This document shows positions 44,171-54,033 of a DNA stretch of 64,000 nucleotides, one piece after another. Position 1 is the stretch's first letter. Every line of letters begins with the position of its first letter. This DNA is from Acrocarpospora macrocephala (GTDB lineage Bacteria > Actinomycetota > Actinomycetes > Streptosporangiales > Streptosporangiaceae). The notes under the pieces are model-generated. The model saw nothing but the letters and a program-made list of their open reading frames with translations. It did not search any database and had not been told where the DNA came from. The DNA lies in assembly GCF_009687865.1 (NCBI RefSeq), contig NZ_BLAE01000036.1, forward strand, positions 62,001 to 126,000, in the 5' to 3' direction. Position numbers and translations under genes: made by a program.

Positions 44171-44648
44171 GGCCACGCGAAGTATCTTACAGTCGGGCCA
44201 ATTGACAGGCCAGCACACGGGGCAACGATGGACTGGGATTCGCTTTGCCCACGTATGACGGAACATGTTCATGTTTCACTGCGTTCCGAACATCATGGGT
44301 GTTTCACCGCGTAGATGGGTTCATGTCGGGTTGAGCGCATTGATCGTTATCCCGTTTGCCGGACTGCGCACGGTGAGGGTATGCCGGTCTGTTTCGACGC
44401 GGTCGCGCCTGGAGCGTAGTCAGACGCCCGGCGTCCAGGCTGTGGTGGATCGACCTTGGTCGTGTACCTCGATTTCGGCGGTGCGTTGATAGGCGATCAT
44501 CGCCCGCCAACCGGATCGGTGCCCGGATCGTCTCCATGCTCTTCGCTTTCCCCAACTTCTTCCCCGTGGGATGGATGGGTTCACCGCGCCGCCCGGCTGG
44601 AACTTCTCTCCGTCATCTGTGCGCACGTGTCGCCAGCCGCCGGGTCGA
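44171..44648. other. Intergenic stretch without a supported gene
   Basis: About 480 bases between the island and the alpha/beta hydrolase end. Several short, mutually overlapping frames exist, none with a family signature. A minus-strand stretch around 44350-44480 has protein-like text interrupted by stops and may be an old gene remnant. No terminal repeats mark it as an insertion element. Confidence 0.35.
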
Positions 44649-45515
44649 TCAGGTCAGGAGGTTCCGCAGAGCGTTGATGACCTCGGCGGGGGCCTCTTCG
44701 GCCATGAAGTGCCCGGTGGTCACGGTGTGGTGCTTCAGGTCGGGAGCCCAGGCACGCCAGAGGGACGCGGCGTCGAAGCCCAGCGTCGTGCCCCAGTCTT
44801 GTTGCAGGACGGTGACGGGCATCCGCAGGGTGTTGCCCGCGTCGCGGTCGGCTTGGTCGTGTTCGACGTCGATGCCGGCCGAGGCCCGGTAGTCGGCGAC
44901 GATCGAGGGGATCGCCTCGCGGGACGCCCGCAGATAGGCGGCGCGGATCTCGGCCGGGATGGCGCCGGGGTCGCGGGTCCACACGTCCAGGAAGTGGCCG
45001 AAGAAGGCGTCGGCGCTGGCGCTGATCATCTGTTCGGGCAGGCCGGGTGGTTGCGCCATCAGGAAGAGGTGGAAGCCGACGGCGGCCGAGGTCCCGCGCA
45101 TGACGTTCCACATGTCCAGCGTGGGCAGGACGTCGAAGGAGGCCAGGTGAGTGACGGCGCCGGGGTGGTCGAGACCGGCTCGGATGGCGACCAGGGCGCC
45201 CCGGTCGTGTCCGGCCAGGGCGAAACGTTCGTGTCCGAGGGCGCGGGCGAGCGCGACGATGTCGGCGGCCATCGTCCGCTTGGAGTAGGTGGTGCCGTCG
45301 GGATCGGCCGGCTTGTCGCTGTCGCCGTACCCGCGCAGGTCGGGGCAGATGACCGTGTGGTCGGCGGCCAGGTCGGCCGCGACGTGCCGCCACATCAGGT
45401 GGGTCTGCGGGAAGCCGTGCAGCAGCACGATCGGCCTGCCCGAGCCGCCCACGACGACGTTGAGCGCCACCCCGTCGGCCACGGTGATCCTTTGACGGTC
45501 GAATCCTGTGATCAT
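44649..45515 (-). CDS. Alpha/beta-fold hydrolase, haloacetate-dehalogenase/epoxide-hydrolase-like
   Basis: 288 residues from the ATG at 45515 (AAAGGA upstream); the longer frame to 45881 is antisense to the SARP gene. Motifs: VLLHGFPQTHLMWRHVAADL (HGxP oxyanion loop), VICPDLRGYGDSDKP, and the nucleophile elbow ALAGHDRGALVAI with Asp as nucleophile, as in dehalogenases and epoxide hydrolases. TGHFMAEEAP supplies the catalytic His. It is divergent from the SARP regulator gene with a 91-base gap and may be its target. The substrate is unknown. Confidence 0.85.
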   Translation of the reverse strand: MITGFDRQRITVADGVALNVVVGGSGRPIVLLHGFPQTHLMWRHVAADLAADHTVICPDLRGYGDSDKPADPDGTTYSKRTMAADIVALARALGHERFALAGHDRGALVAIRAGLDHPGAVTHLASFDVLPTLDMWNVMRGTSAAVGFHLFLMAQPPGLPEQMISASADAFFGHFLDVWTRDPGAIPAEIRAAYLRASREAIPSIVADYRASAGIDVEHDQADRDAGNTLRMPVTVLQQDWGTTLGFDAASLWRAWAPDLKHHTVTTGHFMAEEAPAEVINALRNLLT

Positions 45516-45606
45516 GATGTCCTTTCCTTTCGGTCGGCGGTGAACAGCTTCCGCGCAGCGACTGAACGCCTGATCAGCGGCGACTGAGTGACAAAGCGCG
45601 GCTAGG

Positions 45607-48600
45607 ATGGGCAAAGTGATCGAGTTCGGGGTCCTCGGGTCGCTGCAGGCCCTGGACGGGCAGCGGAAGCCCGTCGACCTCAAGGGGCCCCGGCACCGGG
45701 AGGTCCTGGCTCGGCTGCTGATCGCCAAGGGCCGGGTGGTCCCCGTGGACTGGCTGATCGGTGACCTGTGGGACGACCCGCCCGAAGGCGCGCTCGGGGC
45801 CGTGCAGACCTTCGTGTCCGCGCTTCGCCGGGCGCTGGAGCCCGGCCGCCCGCGCCGCGCGCCGGCCAAGCTTCTCGTCACGGCCGCGCCGGGCTACGCG
45901 CTGCGGGCCGAGCGGGAGAACGTGGACGCCTGGCGGTTCGAGCAGGCGGTCGCCGGTTCCCGTGAACTTCCCGCCGAGCAGGCGCTGACGCTCCTCGACG
46001 GGGCGCTGGCGCTCTGGCGGGGCCCCGCCTACGCGGAGTTCGCCGGCCGGGACTGGGCGCGTGGCGAGATCACCCGGCTCGGCGAGCTGAGGCTCCTCGC
46101 CGTGGAGCGGCGGGCGGAGGCGGCGCTGGCGCTCGGCTTGGCCGCCGACGTGGTCGCCGACCTGGAAGCCCAGGTCACCGCGCATCCGCATCGGGAGGAT
46201 GCCTGGCGGCTGCTGGCTCTGGCGCTGTACCGCTCCGGCCGCCAAGGCGACGCCCTCGGCGTGCTCCGGCGGGCCAGGACGAGCCTGGTCGAGGAGCTGG
46301 GCGTGGATCCGGGTTCCGAGCTGCGCAGGCTGGAGGCCGACATCCTCGCCCAGGCTCCGCACCTGGCCCTGCCCGCACGGGAGAGGCACCCTCCGCGTCG
46401 CCCCTTCTTCGGCCGTACGGAAGAGCTCACCGCCCTCCAGCAGTCCGCCACCGCCCTTGGGCTGATCTCGGGCGACGCGGGTGCGGGCAAGACCGCCCTC
46501 GCCGGGGAGCTGGCGCGACGGCTCCTGGCGGAGGGCTGGACCAGTGCCTGGGGAGCCAGCCCGGAAGACGGCGGCGTGCCGGCGGCCTGGCCGTGGAGCC
46601 GGATCCTCGCCGCCCTCGGCGCCTTCGCCGAGTTCCCCGGCGACAGGTTCGCGCTGCGCCGTCACATCGTGGCGGCCGTGGCGAGGGCGGCCGAGCGGGC
46701 GCCGCTGCTACTGATCTTGGATGACCTGCAATGGGCCGGCGAGGAGACCTTGGATGTGCTGGTCTCGCTCGCCGTCGAACCCCCACCGGGACGCATCCTG
46801 ATCATCGGGACCTATCGCTCCACCGAGGTCGGTCCTTCGCTGACCGCGGCGCTCGCCAGGATCGCCCGGGTCGAGCCCACCCGGGTCCGTCTCGGCGGCC
46901 TGCCGGAGGAGGCGGTGGCCGAGCTCGTCGCCGTCGTGTCCCGGCGGGAACCTGAGCCGGCCCCTGTCAAGATCATCTATGACCGCAGCGGCGGAAACCC
47001 CTTCTACGTGCGTGAGCTGGCCAGGCTCTACGACGCCGAGGGCGTGGCCGGCCTCTCCGTGGTGCCCGAGGGGATCCGCGATGTCGTTCGCCACCGGCTG
47101 GCCGGGCTTCCCGACCGTAGCCGCGAGGTTCTGCGTCAGGCCGCGGTGATCGGCCAGGAGGTGGAGCTGGCCGTACTGACCGAGTTGACGGGCGACGAGG
47201 AGACCGTGCTGCGGGCGGTCGAGGACGCGACGCGGGCCGGGTTCGTGGTCGAACCAGAGGCCGAACGGGTGGACTTCGCGCACGCCCTGGTCCGCGACAC
47301 GCTCTACGACGACATGACCCGTAGCCGCCGGGCCCGCTACCACGCCAGGACGGCGGAGATCGTCGAGCGGCTCAGGCCGTACGACATCGAGACCATCGCG
47401 CACCACTACGTGCGGGCGCGGAGCCGCGATACGGCGGCGCGCGCCGCCCATTACGCGCGGGCCGCGGCCGAGCGCGCCGAGCGGCGCTTCGCGCCGCACC
47501 TCGCGGCGCGGCTGTGGCGGGACGCGCTCAGCGCTCACGACCTTCGGGAGGATCCGCCCGTACGGGCGCGGCTGGAGCTGGTGATGGGCCTGGTACGGGC
47601 ATTGGCGCTCACCGGGGACCTGGACGCGGCCAGAACCTCCCGTGGCCAGGTCCTCACCGCGATGGGCGAGCTGGACGACCCGGACCTGTCCGCGCGGGTG
47701 CTCGGGGCCTTCGATGTCCCCGCCGTCTGGACGACCAACGACGACGAACCCCTCGCCCGCCGGGTCGTCGCCGCCGCCGAGCGCGCCCTCGCCGCCCTTC
47801 CGGCGGACAGGGTCGCCGAGCGGAGCAGACTGCAGAGCACCATCGCCCTCGAATCCCGGGGCCACGGCAGTGCGCGAGCACACGACGCGGCGGCGGACGC
47901 CGAGGCGCTCGCCCGCCGCGCGGGAGATCCGGTGCTGCTGGCCTTCGCGCTCAACGGCCGCTACATGCAGTCGTTCCACCGCACCGGGCTGGCTCCCGAG
48001 CGGATCGGCATCGGGACGGAACTGCTGGCGCTCGCCGTCCAGCATGACCTGCCCGGGTTCGAGGTCACCGGCCACCTGATCCTGCTTCAGGCCCACTCCG
48101 CCCTGGCCGACTTCGACTCCGCCGACCGGCACGCCGCCGCGGCCGACGCCTTCGCCGAGTGGCATGAGATCTCCCTGGTCGGCGTCTTCACCCAGTGGTA
48201 CGCGGCGCTGCGCCTCGCGGTCGAAGGCCGTACGGCGGAAGCCGAGGCCGCCTACCGCTCCGCGGCGTTCCGCCTGAACGCCACCGGCATGGGAGGCATG
48301 GCGCGTGGTCTGCTGCCGCTCGCGCTGCTCTCTCTCGACCGGGGGACGGTGGACTGGGACGCCGACTGGGGGACCTGCCACGATTGGGCGCACGCGCTGC
48401 GGCTCCTGATCTCGGGCAGATCCGAGGAGGCGGCCACGGCCCTGCGCACGCTCCCGGCCTCCCCGCGCGACCTGCTTTACGAGGTACGGCTGGCCCTCGA
48501 AGCCGAGGTCGCGATCGGCGTCCGGGACCACGCCGCGATGAGACGGATCCGGCAGGAGCTGCTACCCGCCGCGGACGAGCTGGCCGGCGGCGGAACGGGT

Positions 48601-48666
48601 CTGCTCAGTTTCGGCCCTGTCCGCCGCTATCTGGACGGGCTCACAGATCCCTCGGCTTGGGCATGA
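45607..48666 (+). CDS. SARP/AfsR-type regulator with BTAD and AAA ATPase domains
   Basis: 1019 residues; a GTG at 45616 is an equally good start. Residues about 1-95 are a winged-helix OmpR-type DNA-binding domain (VIEFGVLGSLQALDG, GPRHREVLARLLIAKGRVVP). Residues about 100-245 are the BTAD helical domain (WRLLALALYRSGRQGDALGVLRRARTSL). An AAA/STAND ATPase follows, with GLISGDAGAGKTALAGEL and LLLILDDLQWAGEETLDVL. The C-terminal half is TPR-like. No LuxR helix-turn-helix is seen at the C-terminus. Such regulators activate nearby genes. No polyketide or peptide synthetase genes lie in the window, so the divergent hydrolase is the nearest candidate target. Confidence 0.88.
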   Translation: MGKVIEFGVLGSLQALDGQRKPVDLKGPRHREVLARLLIAKGRVVPVDWLIGDLWDDPPEGALGAVQTFVSALRRALEPGRPRRAPAKLLVTAAPGYALRAERENVDAWRFEQAVAGSRELPAEQALTLLDGALALWRGPAYAEFAGRDWARGEITRLGELRLLAVERRAEAALALGLAADVVADLEAQVTAHPHREDAWRLLALALYRSGRQGDALGVLRRARTSLVEELGVDPGSELRRLEADILAQAPHLALPARERHPPRRPFFGRTEELTALQQSATALGLISGDAGAGKTALAGELARRLLAEGWTSAWGASPEDGGVPAAWPWSRILAALGAFAEFPGDRFALRRHIVAAVARAAERAPLLLILDDLQWAGEETLDVLVSLAVEPPPGRILIIGTYRSTEVGPSLTAALARIARVEPTRVRLGGLPEEAVAELVAVVSRREPEPAPVKIIYDRSGGNPFYVRELARLYDAEGVAGLSVVPEGIRDVVRHRLAGLPDRSREVLRQAAVIGQEVELAVLTELTGDEETVLRAVEDATRAGFVVEPEAERVDFAHALVRDTLYDDMTRSRRARYHARTAEIVERLRPYDIETIAHHYVRARSRDTAARAAHYARAAAERAERRFAPHLAARLWRDALSAHDLREDPPVRARLELVMGLVRALALTGDLDAARTSRGQVLTAMGELDDPDLSARVLGAFDVPAVWTTNDDEPLARRVVAAAERALAALPADRVAERSRLQSTIALESRGHGSARAHDAAADAEALARRAGDPVLLAFALNGRYMQSFHRTGLAPERIGIGTELLALAVQHDLPGFEVTGHLILLQAHSALADFDSADRHAAAADAFAEWHEISLVGVFTQWYAALRLAVEGRTAEAEAAYRSAAFRLNATGMGGMARGLLPLALLSLDRGTVDWDADWGTCHDWAHALRLLISGRSEEAATALRTLPASPRDLLYEVRLALEAEVAIGVRDHAAMRRIRQELLPAADELAGGGTGLLSFGPVRRYLDGLTDPSAWA

Positions 48667-48790
48667 CACCACGGCGTGCGGGTCCACGCTCAGCGCTTCA
48701 TCGGTGTCATGTGATCGTCTCTTGACGATCATCCGGGTAGCACCACGAACGAAACTCACTTTCGCAGTCGAGGTCTCGTTCCAGGAGCGC

Positions 48791-51079
48791 GTGTTGACCC
48801 GTCCACCCCGCCTGCTGCCCGCCAGCGGGTTGCTGATCCCGCTCGCCGTCCTGGGCGGGCCGCCCACTCCCGGCCCGGGCCCCGTGGTGGACGGCAACGC
48901 CCGGTTCACCGTCCTGTCCCCCACCCTGATCCGCGTCGAGTACGCCGGCGACGGCGCCTTCGAGGACCGGCCCACCTTCAACGCGGTCACCCGCGCGACG
49001 GAGCCGCCACCGTTCACCACCACGGTCGAGAACGGCGCCCGGGTCATCCGCACCGGCCGGCTGACCCTGCGCTACCGCCGCGATTCGGGGCCGTTCACGC
49101 CGGCGAACCTGTCCGTCAAACTGAAGGCCGGGACACGGCGGGTCACCGCGCGCCCGTCGTTCGGCACCTCCGCCGTCACCAATCTCGGCGGCTGGCGGCG
49201 CTCGCTGGACAAGGTGAGCGCGCCGGTGGCGCTCAACGACGGCCTGCTCGCCAGGGACGGCTGGTACCTGCTCGACGACACTTCGACGGCGCTCCTCAAC
49301 CCCGACGGCACGATCACCCAGCGGCCAGGGCATGGCGGCCTCCCGTACCAGGACGGTTACCTCTTCGGCTACGGGCACGACTACCGCCGGGGGCTGAAGG
49401 ATCTGCGCGATCTCACCGGACCGGCGGCGATGCTGCCCCGGTGGGCCTTCGGCGTCTGGTTCTCCCGCTACTACCCTTACCGGGAGTCCGACTACCGCGA
49501 CGGCCTGCTGCCCGCGTTCCGGGCCAACCGGGTGCCGCTGGACATGCTGGTCGTGGACACCGACTGGAAGTCGCCCAACACCTGGAACGGCTGGAACTGG
49601 AACCCGGCGCTCTTTCCCGACCCGCGGGGCTTCCTCGACTGGGCCAGGGGGCGGGGGTTGCGGGTGGCACTGAACATCCACCCCAGCATCTCCCTCGCCG
49701 ACCCGAAGTACGCCCAGGTCAAGGCCATCGTCGGCGGAGATCTACCGGCGGGCGACTGCCCCAGGCGACCGGGGTCCAGGGTCTTCGACTGGAGCGACCC
49801 GAAGCAACTCAAGGCCTACTTCGAGCTGCACAAACCCCTGGAGGACCTGGGGGTCCGGCTGATGTGGCTCGACTGGTGCTGCGACCCGAGCAAGGTGACC
49901 GCGCCGGGCGTGACCCCCGACACCTGGATCAACTCCCGGTACGCCCTGCGGGACCGGGAACGCGGCCTGCGCGGGTTCGCGTTCTCCCGGGCCGGGGGCG
50001 GCTACGGCGGTTTCCGGGTCTACCCGGCCGGCCCGTGGGCCGAGCACCGCTACACCGTGCACTTCACCGGCGACACGTCCCCCAGCTGGGACGTCCTTGC
50101 CATCGAGGCGGCTTACACCCATCTGGAGGGCAACATCGGCATGCCGTACGTCTCGCATGACATCGGCGGCTTCTACGCCAGACCCAAGCACCTGCCCGAC
50201 GGCCTCTACGCCCGCTGGGTGCAGTTCGGCACGTTCCAGCCGATCCTGCGCCTGCACTCCAACCACGGCGACCGGCTGCCCTGGGAGTACTCGGGCGCGG
50301 CCCAGCGGTCCGCGCAGAAATTCCTGCGCCTGCGCGAGGCGCTGGTCCCCTACACCTACACGCTGGCCCGCCAGGCGGTCGACACGGGACTGCCGATCAC
50401 CCGCGGCATGTACCTCAACTATCCCGAACACGAGCAGGCCTACCGCTACCGGACCCAGTACCTCTACGGCGACGATGTCCTGGTCGCCCCGGTGACGACC
50501 CCTGGCCTCGGCAAGGTGACCACGAAGGTGTGGTTCCCGCCGGGCACCTGGACCGACTACTTCACCGGCGCGACCCACACTGGACCGGCCACGGCCAAGG
50601 TGACCACGGACCTGTCGACCATGCCGGTCTTCCTCCGCGCGGGCGGCATCCTGCCGACCAGAACCGACTACGTCGACTCGGCCGAGCGGAAGCCGCTCGA
50701 CCAGGTCACGCTCACCGTGGCCACCGGCGGCGACGGAAAGCTGTCGCTTTACGAGGACGCGGGCGAGGGCCCCGGCCACCTCTCGGGAGAGTCCGCGACC
50801 ACCGCGATGACCTTCGACACGGCGAAGCGCCTGCTGCGGATCGCCGCCCGGCGGGGCACCTTCCCGGGCGCGGTGACCACCCGCTCCTGGACCGCCCGCT
50901 TCCGGGACGCCGACCGGCCCGCTCAGGTCAAGGTCAACGGAACCGCGGTCCCGGCGCGCACGAGGGCTCCCGGGTGGACTTATCACACCCCCACCAGGAC
51001 CCTGACGGTCCGCACGACGGCGCTCCCGGTCACGGCCGGCACCACCCTCCAGTTCATCGATGAACGCCGGGGTTCTTGA
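48791..51079 (+). CDS. Secreted glycoside hydrolase family 31 (alpha-glucosidase/xylosidase type)
   Basis: About 762 residues from the GTG at 48791 (or the TTG at 48794), just after AGGAG; the frame opens at 48704. A short signal-like segment (LLPASGLLIPLAVLGGPPTP) precedes the N-terminal beta domain. GH31 catalytic motifs are LMWLDWCCDPSK (nucleophile Asp), HFTGDTSPSWDVLAIEA (acid/base Asp) and VDTDWKSPNTWNGWNW. C-terminal beta domains have LYGDDVLVAPVTTPG, GTWTDYFTG and MPVFLRAGGILPTRTDY. It probably trims alpha-linked oligosaccharides outside the cell. Specificity is not readable. Confidence 0.87.
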   Translation: MLTRPPRLLPASGLLIPLAVLGGPPTPGPGPVVDGNARFTVLSPTLIRVEYAGDGAFEDRPTFNAVTRATEPPPFTTTVENGARVIRTGRLTLRYRRDSGPFTPANLSVKLKAGTRRVTARPSFGTSAVTNLGGWRRSLDKVSAPVALNDGLLARDGWYLLDDTSTALLNPDGTITQRPGHGGLPYQDGYLFGYGHDYRRGLKDLRDLTGPAAMLPRWAFGVWFSRYYPYRESDYRDGLLPAFRANRVPLDMLVVDTDWKSPNTWNGWNWNPALFPDPRGFLDWARGRGLRVALNIHPSISLADPKYAQVKAIVGGDLPAGDCPRRPGSRVFDWSDPKQLKAYFELHKPLEDLGVRLMWLDWCCDPSKVTAPGVTPDTWINSRYALRDRERGLRGFAFSRAGGGYGGFRVYPAGPWAEHRYTVHFTGDTSPSWDVLAIEAAYTHLEGNIGMPYVSHDIGGFYARPKHLPDGLYARWVQFGTFQPILRLHSNHGDRLPWEYSGAAQRSAQKFLRLREALVPYTYTLARQAVDTGLPITRGMYLNYPEHEQAYRYRTQYLYGDDVLVAPVTTPGLGKVTTKVWFPPGTWTDYFTGATHTGPATAKVTTDLSTMPVFLRAGGILPTRTDYVDSAERKPLDQVTLTVATGGDGKLSLYEDAGEGPGHLSGESATTAMTFDTAKRLLRIAARRGTFPGAVTTRSWTARFRDADRPAQVKVNGTAVPARTRAPGWTYHTPTRTLTVRTTALPVTAGTTLQFIDERRGS

Positions 51080-51091
51080 CGGCACCATGGT

Positions 51092-52315
51092 TCAACGCCA
51101 GTGCGCCGACCCGGTGAAGCGGCGCGCGGTCCCGTTCTGGACGACGGTCCGCCGTTCGGGTCCCGCCCACAGGACCGACGGGTCGTCGAACGGATCGCCG
51201 TCGAGGATCAGGAGGTCGGCGGTGGCGCCGACCTCGACGCGGCCGAGATCGGGACGGCCGATGATCTCGGCGTTGACGGAGGTCGCGGAGCGCAGCGCGG
51301 CCAGCGGCCCTTCGACTTCGACCTGCAGCCGGAGCCCGGTGAGCTGCTCGTCCTCGAGCAGGCCCATCAGGTCGCTGCCGAAGCCGATCCGGACGCCTGC
51401 CGCCCGGGCGAGCTCGATCGCCCGCCGGCCCGCGTCCAGCACCTCGCGGTTCTTCGCCTGCGAGACGGGAGCGAGTCCCAGCTCCGCGCCGCGCCTGTCC
51501 ATGGCGTCGTACGCGGCCAGCGTCGGCACGAGGAACGCGTCGTGCCCGGCCATCAGGCTGGCCGCGGGCGCGTCCAGCAGGTTGCCGTGCTCGATGGTGC
51601 GGACCCCGTTCTCGACGGCGTGGGCGATCGCCTCGGGCGAGTACGCGTGCGCGGCGACGTAGCTGCCGCGGCGGCTCGCCTCGCCGGTGACCGCGCGGAT
51701 CTCCTCCGGCGAGTACTGCGGGACGCGGATCGGATCGGTGAGCGAGACCACCCCGCCGGAGGCCATGATCTTGATGGCGTGCGCGCCGCGCCGGAAGCGG
51801 TCCCGTACGGCGCGGCGGAGCGCGTCCACGCCGTCCACGATCTCCGCCATGTGGCTTGTGCACGAGCACAGGTCCTGGTCGCCGGGGCGGGGATCGCCGT
51901 GCCCGCCGGTCTGCGACAGCGCGGGACCCGTGTACAGGTACCGCGGCGCGGCGATCAGGCCCCGGGCGATGGCCTTCGCCAGGCCGGGGTCTCCCCCGGC
52001 CACGTCGCGCACCGTGGTGAAGCCGCGGCCCAGGGCGGCCGCCAGCCGGCCGGCCGCGGCCAGCGCGACGTAGCTGAGCGGGCTGGATTCGAGGGCGAGC
52101 AGATCCAGTTCGGTGCCGTAGGCGTGGAAGTGCGCGTCGATGAGGCCGGGGACGACCGTGCCGCCCCGGGCGTCGATCACCTCGCCGGCGGCTCGCGGGG
52201 CGCCGCCGATCTCCACGATGGTCCCGTCCGAGACGTGGATCGGGCCCTCCGCCAGCTCGGCCGAGACGCCGTCGAAGATGGCGGCGTTGACGATGGTCAG
52301 GCTGCCCGCGGTCAT
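51092..52315 (-). CDS. Metal-dependent amidohydrolase
   Basis: 407 residues from the ATG at 52315, coupled by ATGA to the HyuB stop; the longer frame to 53035 is a HyuB shadow. Amidohydrolase motifs: GGTVVPGLIDAHFHAYGTEL (HxH), AHAIKIMASGGVVSLTDP (the metal-bridging Lys), YVAAHAYSPEAIAHAVENGV, TIEHGNLLDAPAA and GVRIGFGSDLMGLL (catalytic Asp). It resembles the prolidase/imidazolonepropionase-like group that cleaves cyclic or peptide-type amides. As last gene of a HyuA-HyuB-amidohydrolase set it probably processes the product of, or an entry into, HyuAB ring opening (inference). It converges on GH31 with a 12-base gap. Confidence 0.87.
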   Translation of the reverse strand: MTAGSLTIVNAAIFDGVSAELAEGPIHVSDGTIVEIGGAPRAAGEVIDARGGTVVPGLIDAHFHAYGTELDLLALESSPLSYVALAAAGRLAAALGRGFTTVRDVAGGDPGLAKAIARGLIAAPRYLYTGPALSQTGGHGDPRPGDQDLCSCTSHMAEIVDGVDALRRAVRDRFRRGAHAIKIMASGGVVSLTDPIRVPQYSPEEIRAVTGEASRRGSYVAAHAYSPEAIAHAVENGVRTIEHGNLLDAPAASLMAGHDAFLVPTLAAYDAMDRRGAELGLAPVSQAKNREVLDAGRRAIELARAAGVRIGFGSDLMGLLEDEQLTGLRLQVEVEGPLAALRSATSVNAEIIGRPDLGRVEVGATADLLILDGDPFDDPSVLWAGPERRTVVQNGTARRFTGSAHWR

Positions 52316-54033
52316 GCCGCCGGCTCCGCGCCGCGCAGTCGCCGGGTGGCGGCGGCATCGACGTCGAGGCTGTCCGGGTCGACCACGACCCCGTAGTCTC
52401 GGGCGGCGGCGGCCGCCGACACGAACCCGTTGCGCACGTCGCGCGCGACCCGCTCCGGCTCGCGCTCGAACGGGTCGCCGAAGCCCCCGCCGCCGCCGGT
52501 GTTGTTGACGAGCACGTCGCCGGCCTCCAGGTGGTTGTAGCCGCCCCCTTGCACGACCTCGCGGCCGGTGCCCGGGTTGAGCACGATGTGGTTGTTCTCG
52601 CCGGGGCGTCCCCCGCCGATGGCCCAGGGTTTGGTCCTGGTCTTGTAGACCAGGCAGATGCCGGTGGACGGCGCGGTGAACCGGTAGGTCCGTCCCACCC
52701 CGACGCCGCCCCGGAACCGCCCGGGTCCGCCGGTGTCCGGGCGGTAGCCGTACGACTCGATGAACATCGGCGACTTGGTCTCGAGGACCTCGACGGGGTT
52801 GTTGCGGCAGCCGGGCTCGGACAGGTGCATGATCCCGTCCTCGCCGTCGCCCGTCGCGTGGGCGCCGAATCCGACGGCCTCGTTGGTGGCCTCCAGCCAC
52901 GTCTCGCCGTTGCGCGGGTTGATCCCGAGGCCCATCATCGAACTCACGTCCCCACCGGAGCACGCGGGCACGCGGTCGGGCATGCCCTGCGCGAGGGCCT
53001 TCAGCACGACCTCGCCGCCGAGCAGGCCGGTCCACAGCGTGAAGGTGGGCATCGGCGGGACCGCGTGCATCACCGAGCCCGGCTCGGTGATCACTCGCAT
53101 CGGCCGGAAGTTGCCGGCCACCACGGGCGTGTCGGGGGTGGTCAGCGCCTTGAAGATCAGGCTGCAGAACGCCTCGGTCTGGCCGACGGGCAGGTTGATC
53201 GGCCCTTTCACGTCGCGATCGCTGCCGGTCCAGTCGATGATCATCTCATTGTCGGTGATCGTGACCGTGACGTGCATCTTGATCAGGCGGTCCAGGTCGA
53301 CGCCGTCGCTGTCGACGAAGTCGTGCGCCGTCCACGTGCCCTTGGGCAGCTTGGCCAGCGCGAGGCGGGCGAGCCGCTCACCGTGGTCGTTGATCGCGTC
53401 CATGGCGCGCAGCAGTGTCCCGGCGCCGTACTTGGCCGCGATCTCCTGGGTCCGGCGGACGCCGGTGACGCAGGCGGACACCTGGGCCTGGATGTCGCCG
53501 ATCGTGCGCTGGGGCATCCGGCTGTTGAACCGGATGACGTTGAAGACGTCGTCGTTCTGGACCCCGGCCCGGTAGAGCTTGCTGGCCGGGAAGAACAGCC
53601 CTTCCTGGTACATGTCCGTGGAGTCCAGGACGTACCCCGGATCCTTCTGTTTGAGGTCGAGCACATGGATCCGGCAGGAGGCGAAGCCGATGAGCTCCTC
53701 GCCGTGGTGCACCGGGGCGAAGACCAGCGGGTCGAGCGTGTGCGCCGACGACCAGTACGGGTAGTTGAGGATGAGGACGTCGCCGGGCCGCATCGCGTCG
53801 CGGCCGAGGAACTCCACGGCCTTCTTGATCCCGTGGTCGTTCCCGCGGGTGAAGACCGCGATGCCGGGGGCGTCCGCGACCACGTCGCCGTTGGCGTCGT
53901 GAATGCCGATGCCGTAGTCGTGGATCTCGTACACGACCGTGTTGTACGCGGTCCTGCACAGGTTCCTGGCCATCTCCTCGGCGGCGGCGAGCAGGCCGTG
54001 CCGGATGATCTCGGTGGTGATCGCGTCGCTCAT
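52312..54033 (-). CDS. hyuB: Hydantoinase/oxoprolinase-family subunit B
   Basis: 573 residues, the usual HyuB length and without the gamma-like tail of the plus-strand copy at 17661. Motifs: ITTEIIRHGLLAAAEEMARN, FTRGNDHGIKKAVEFLG, VLILNYPYWSSAHTLDPLVF, LDLKQKDPGYVLDSTDMYQE, GGPGRFRGGVGVGRTYRFT and LVNNTGGGGGFGDPFEREPE. It forms a complex with HyuA encoded just upstream (starts and stops overlap) and carries out ATP-dependent opening of a cyclic amide or a related carboxylation. The substrate is unknown. Confidence 0.9.
   Translation of the reverse strand: MSDAITTEIIRHGLLAAAEEMARNLCRTAYNTVVYEIHDYGIGIHDANGDVVADAPGIAVFTRGNDHGIKKAVEFLGRDAMRPGDVLILNYPYWSSAHTLDPLVFAPVHHGEELIGFASCRIHVLDLKQKDPGYVLDSTDMYQEGLFFPASKLYRAGVQNDDVFNVIRFNSRMPQRTIGDIQAQVSACVTGVRRTQEIAAKYGAGTLLRAMDAINDHGERLARLALAKLPKGTWTAHDFVDSDGVDLDRLIKMHVTVTITDNEMIIDWTGSDRDVKGPINLPVGQTEAFCSLIFKALTTPDTPVVAGNFRPMRVITEPGSVMHAVPPMPTFTLWTGLLGGEVVLKALAQGMPDRVPACSGGDVSSMMGLGINPRNGETWLEATNEAVGFGAHATGDGEDGIMHLSEPGCRNNPVEVLETKSPMFIESYGYRPDTGGPGRFRGGVGVGRTYRFTAPSTGICLVYKTRTKPWAIGGGRPGENNHIVLNPGTGREVVQGGGYNHLEAGDVLVNNTGGGGGFGDPFEREPERVARDVRNGFVSAAAAARDYGVVVDPDSLDVDAAATRRLRGAEPAA

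Noticed and set aside
44304-44626. Possible gene remnant on the minus strand
   Set aside because: The protein-like text is broken by stops and I could not assign it to any family.
45607-48666. SARP regulator as a sign of an antibiotic gene cluster
   Set aside because: No polyketide, peptide synthetase or RiPP genes lie nearby. Large SARP/ATPase proteins also occur outside such clusters, so no cluster was called here.
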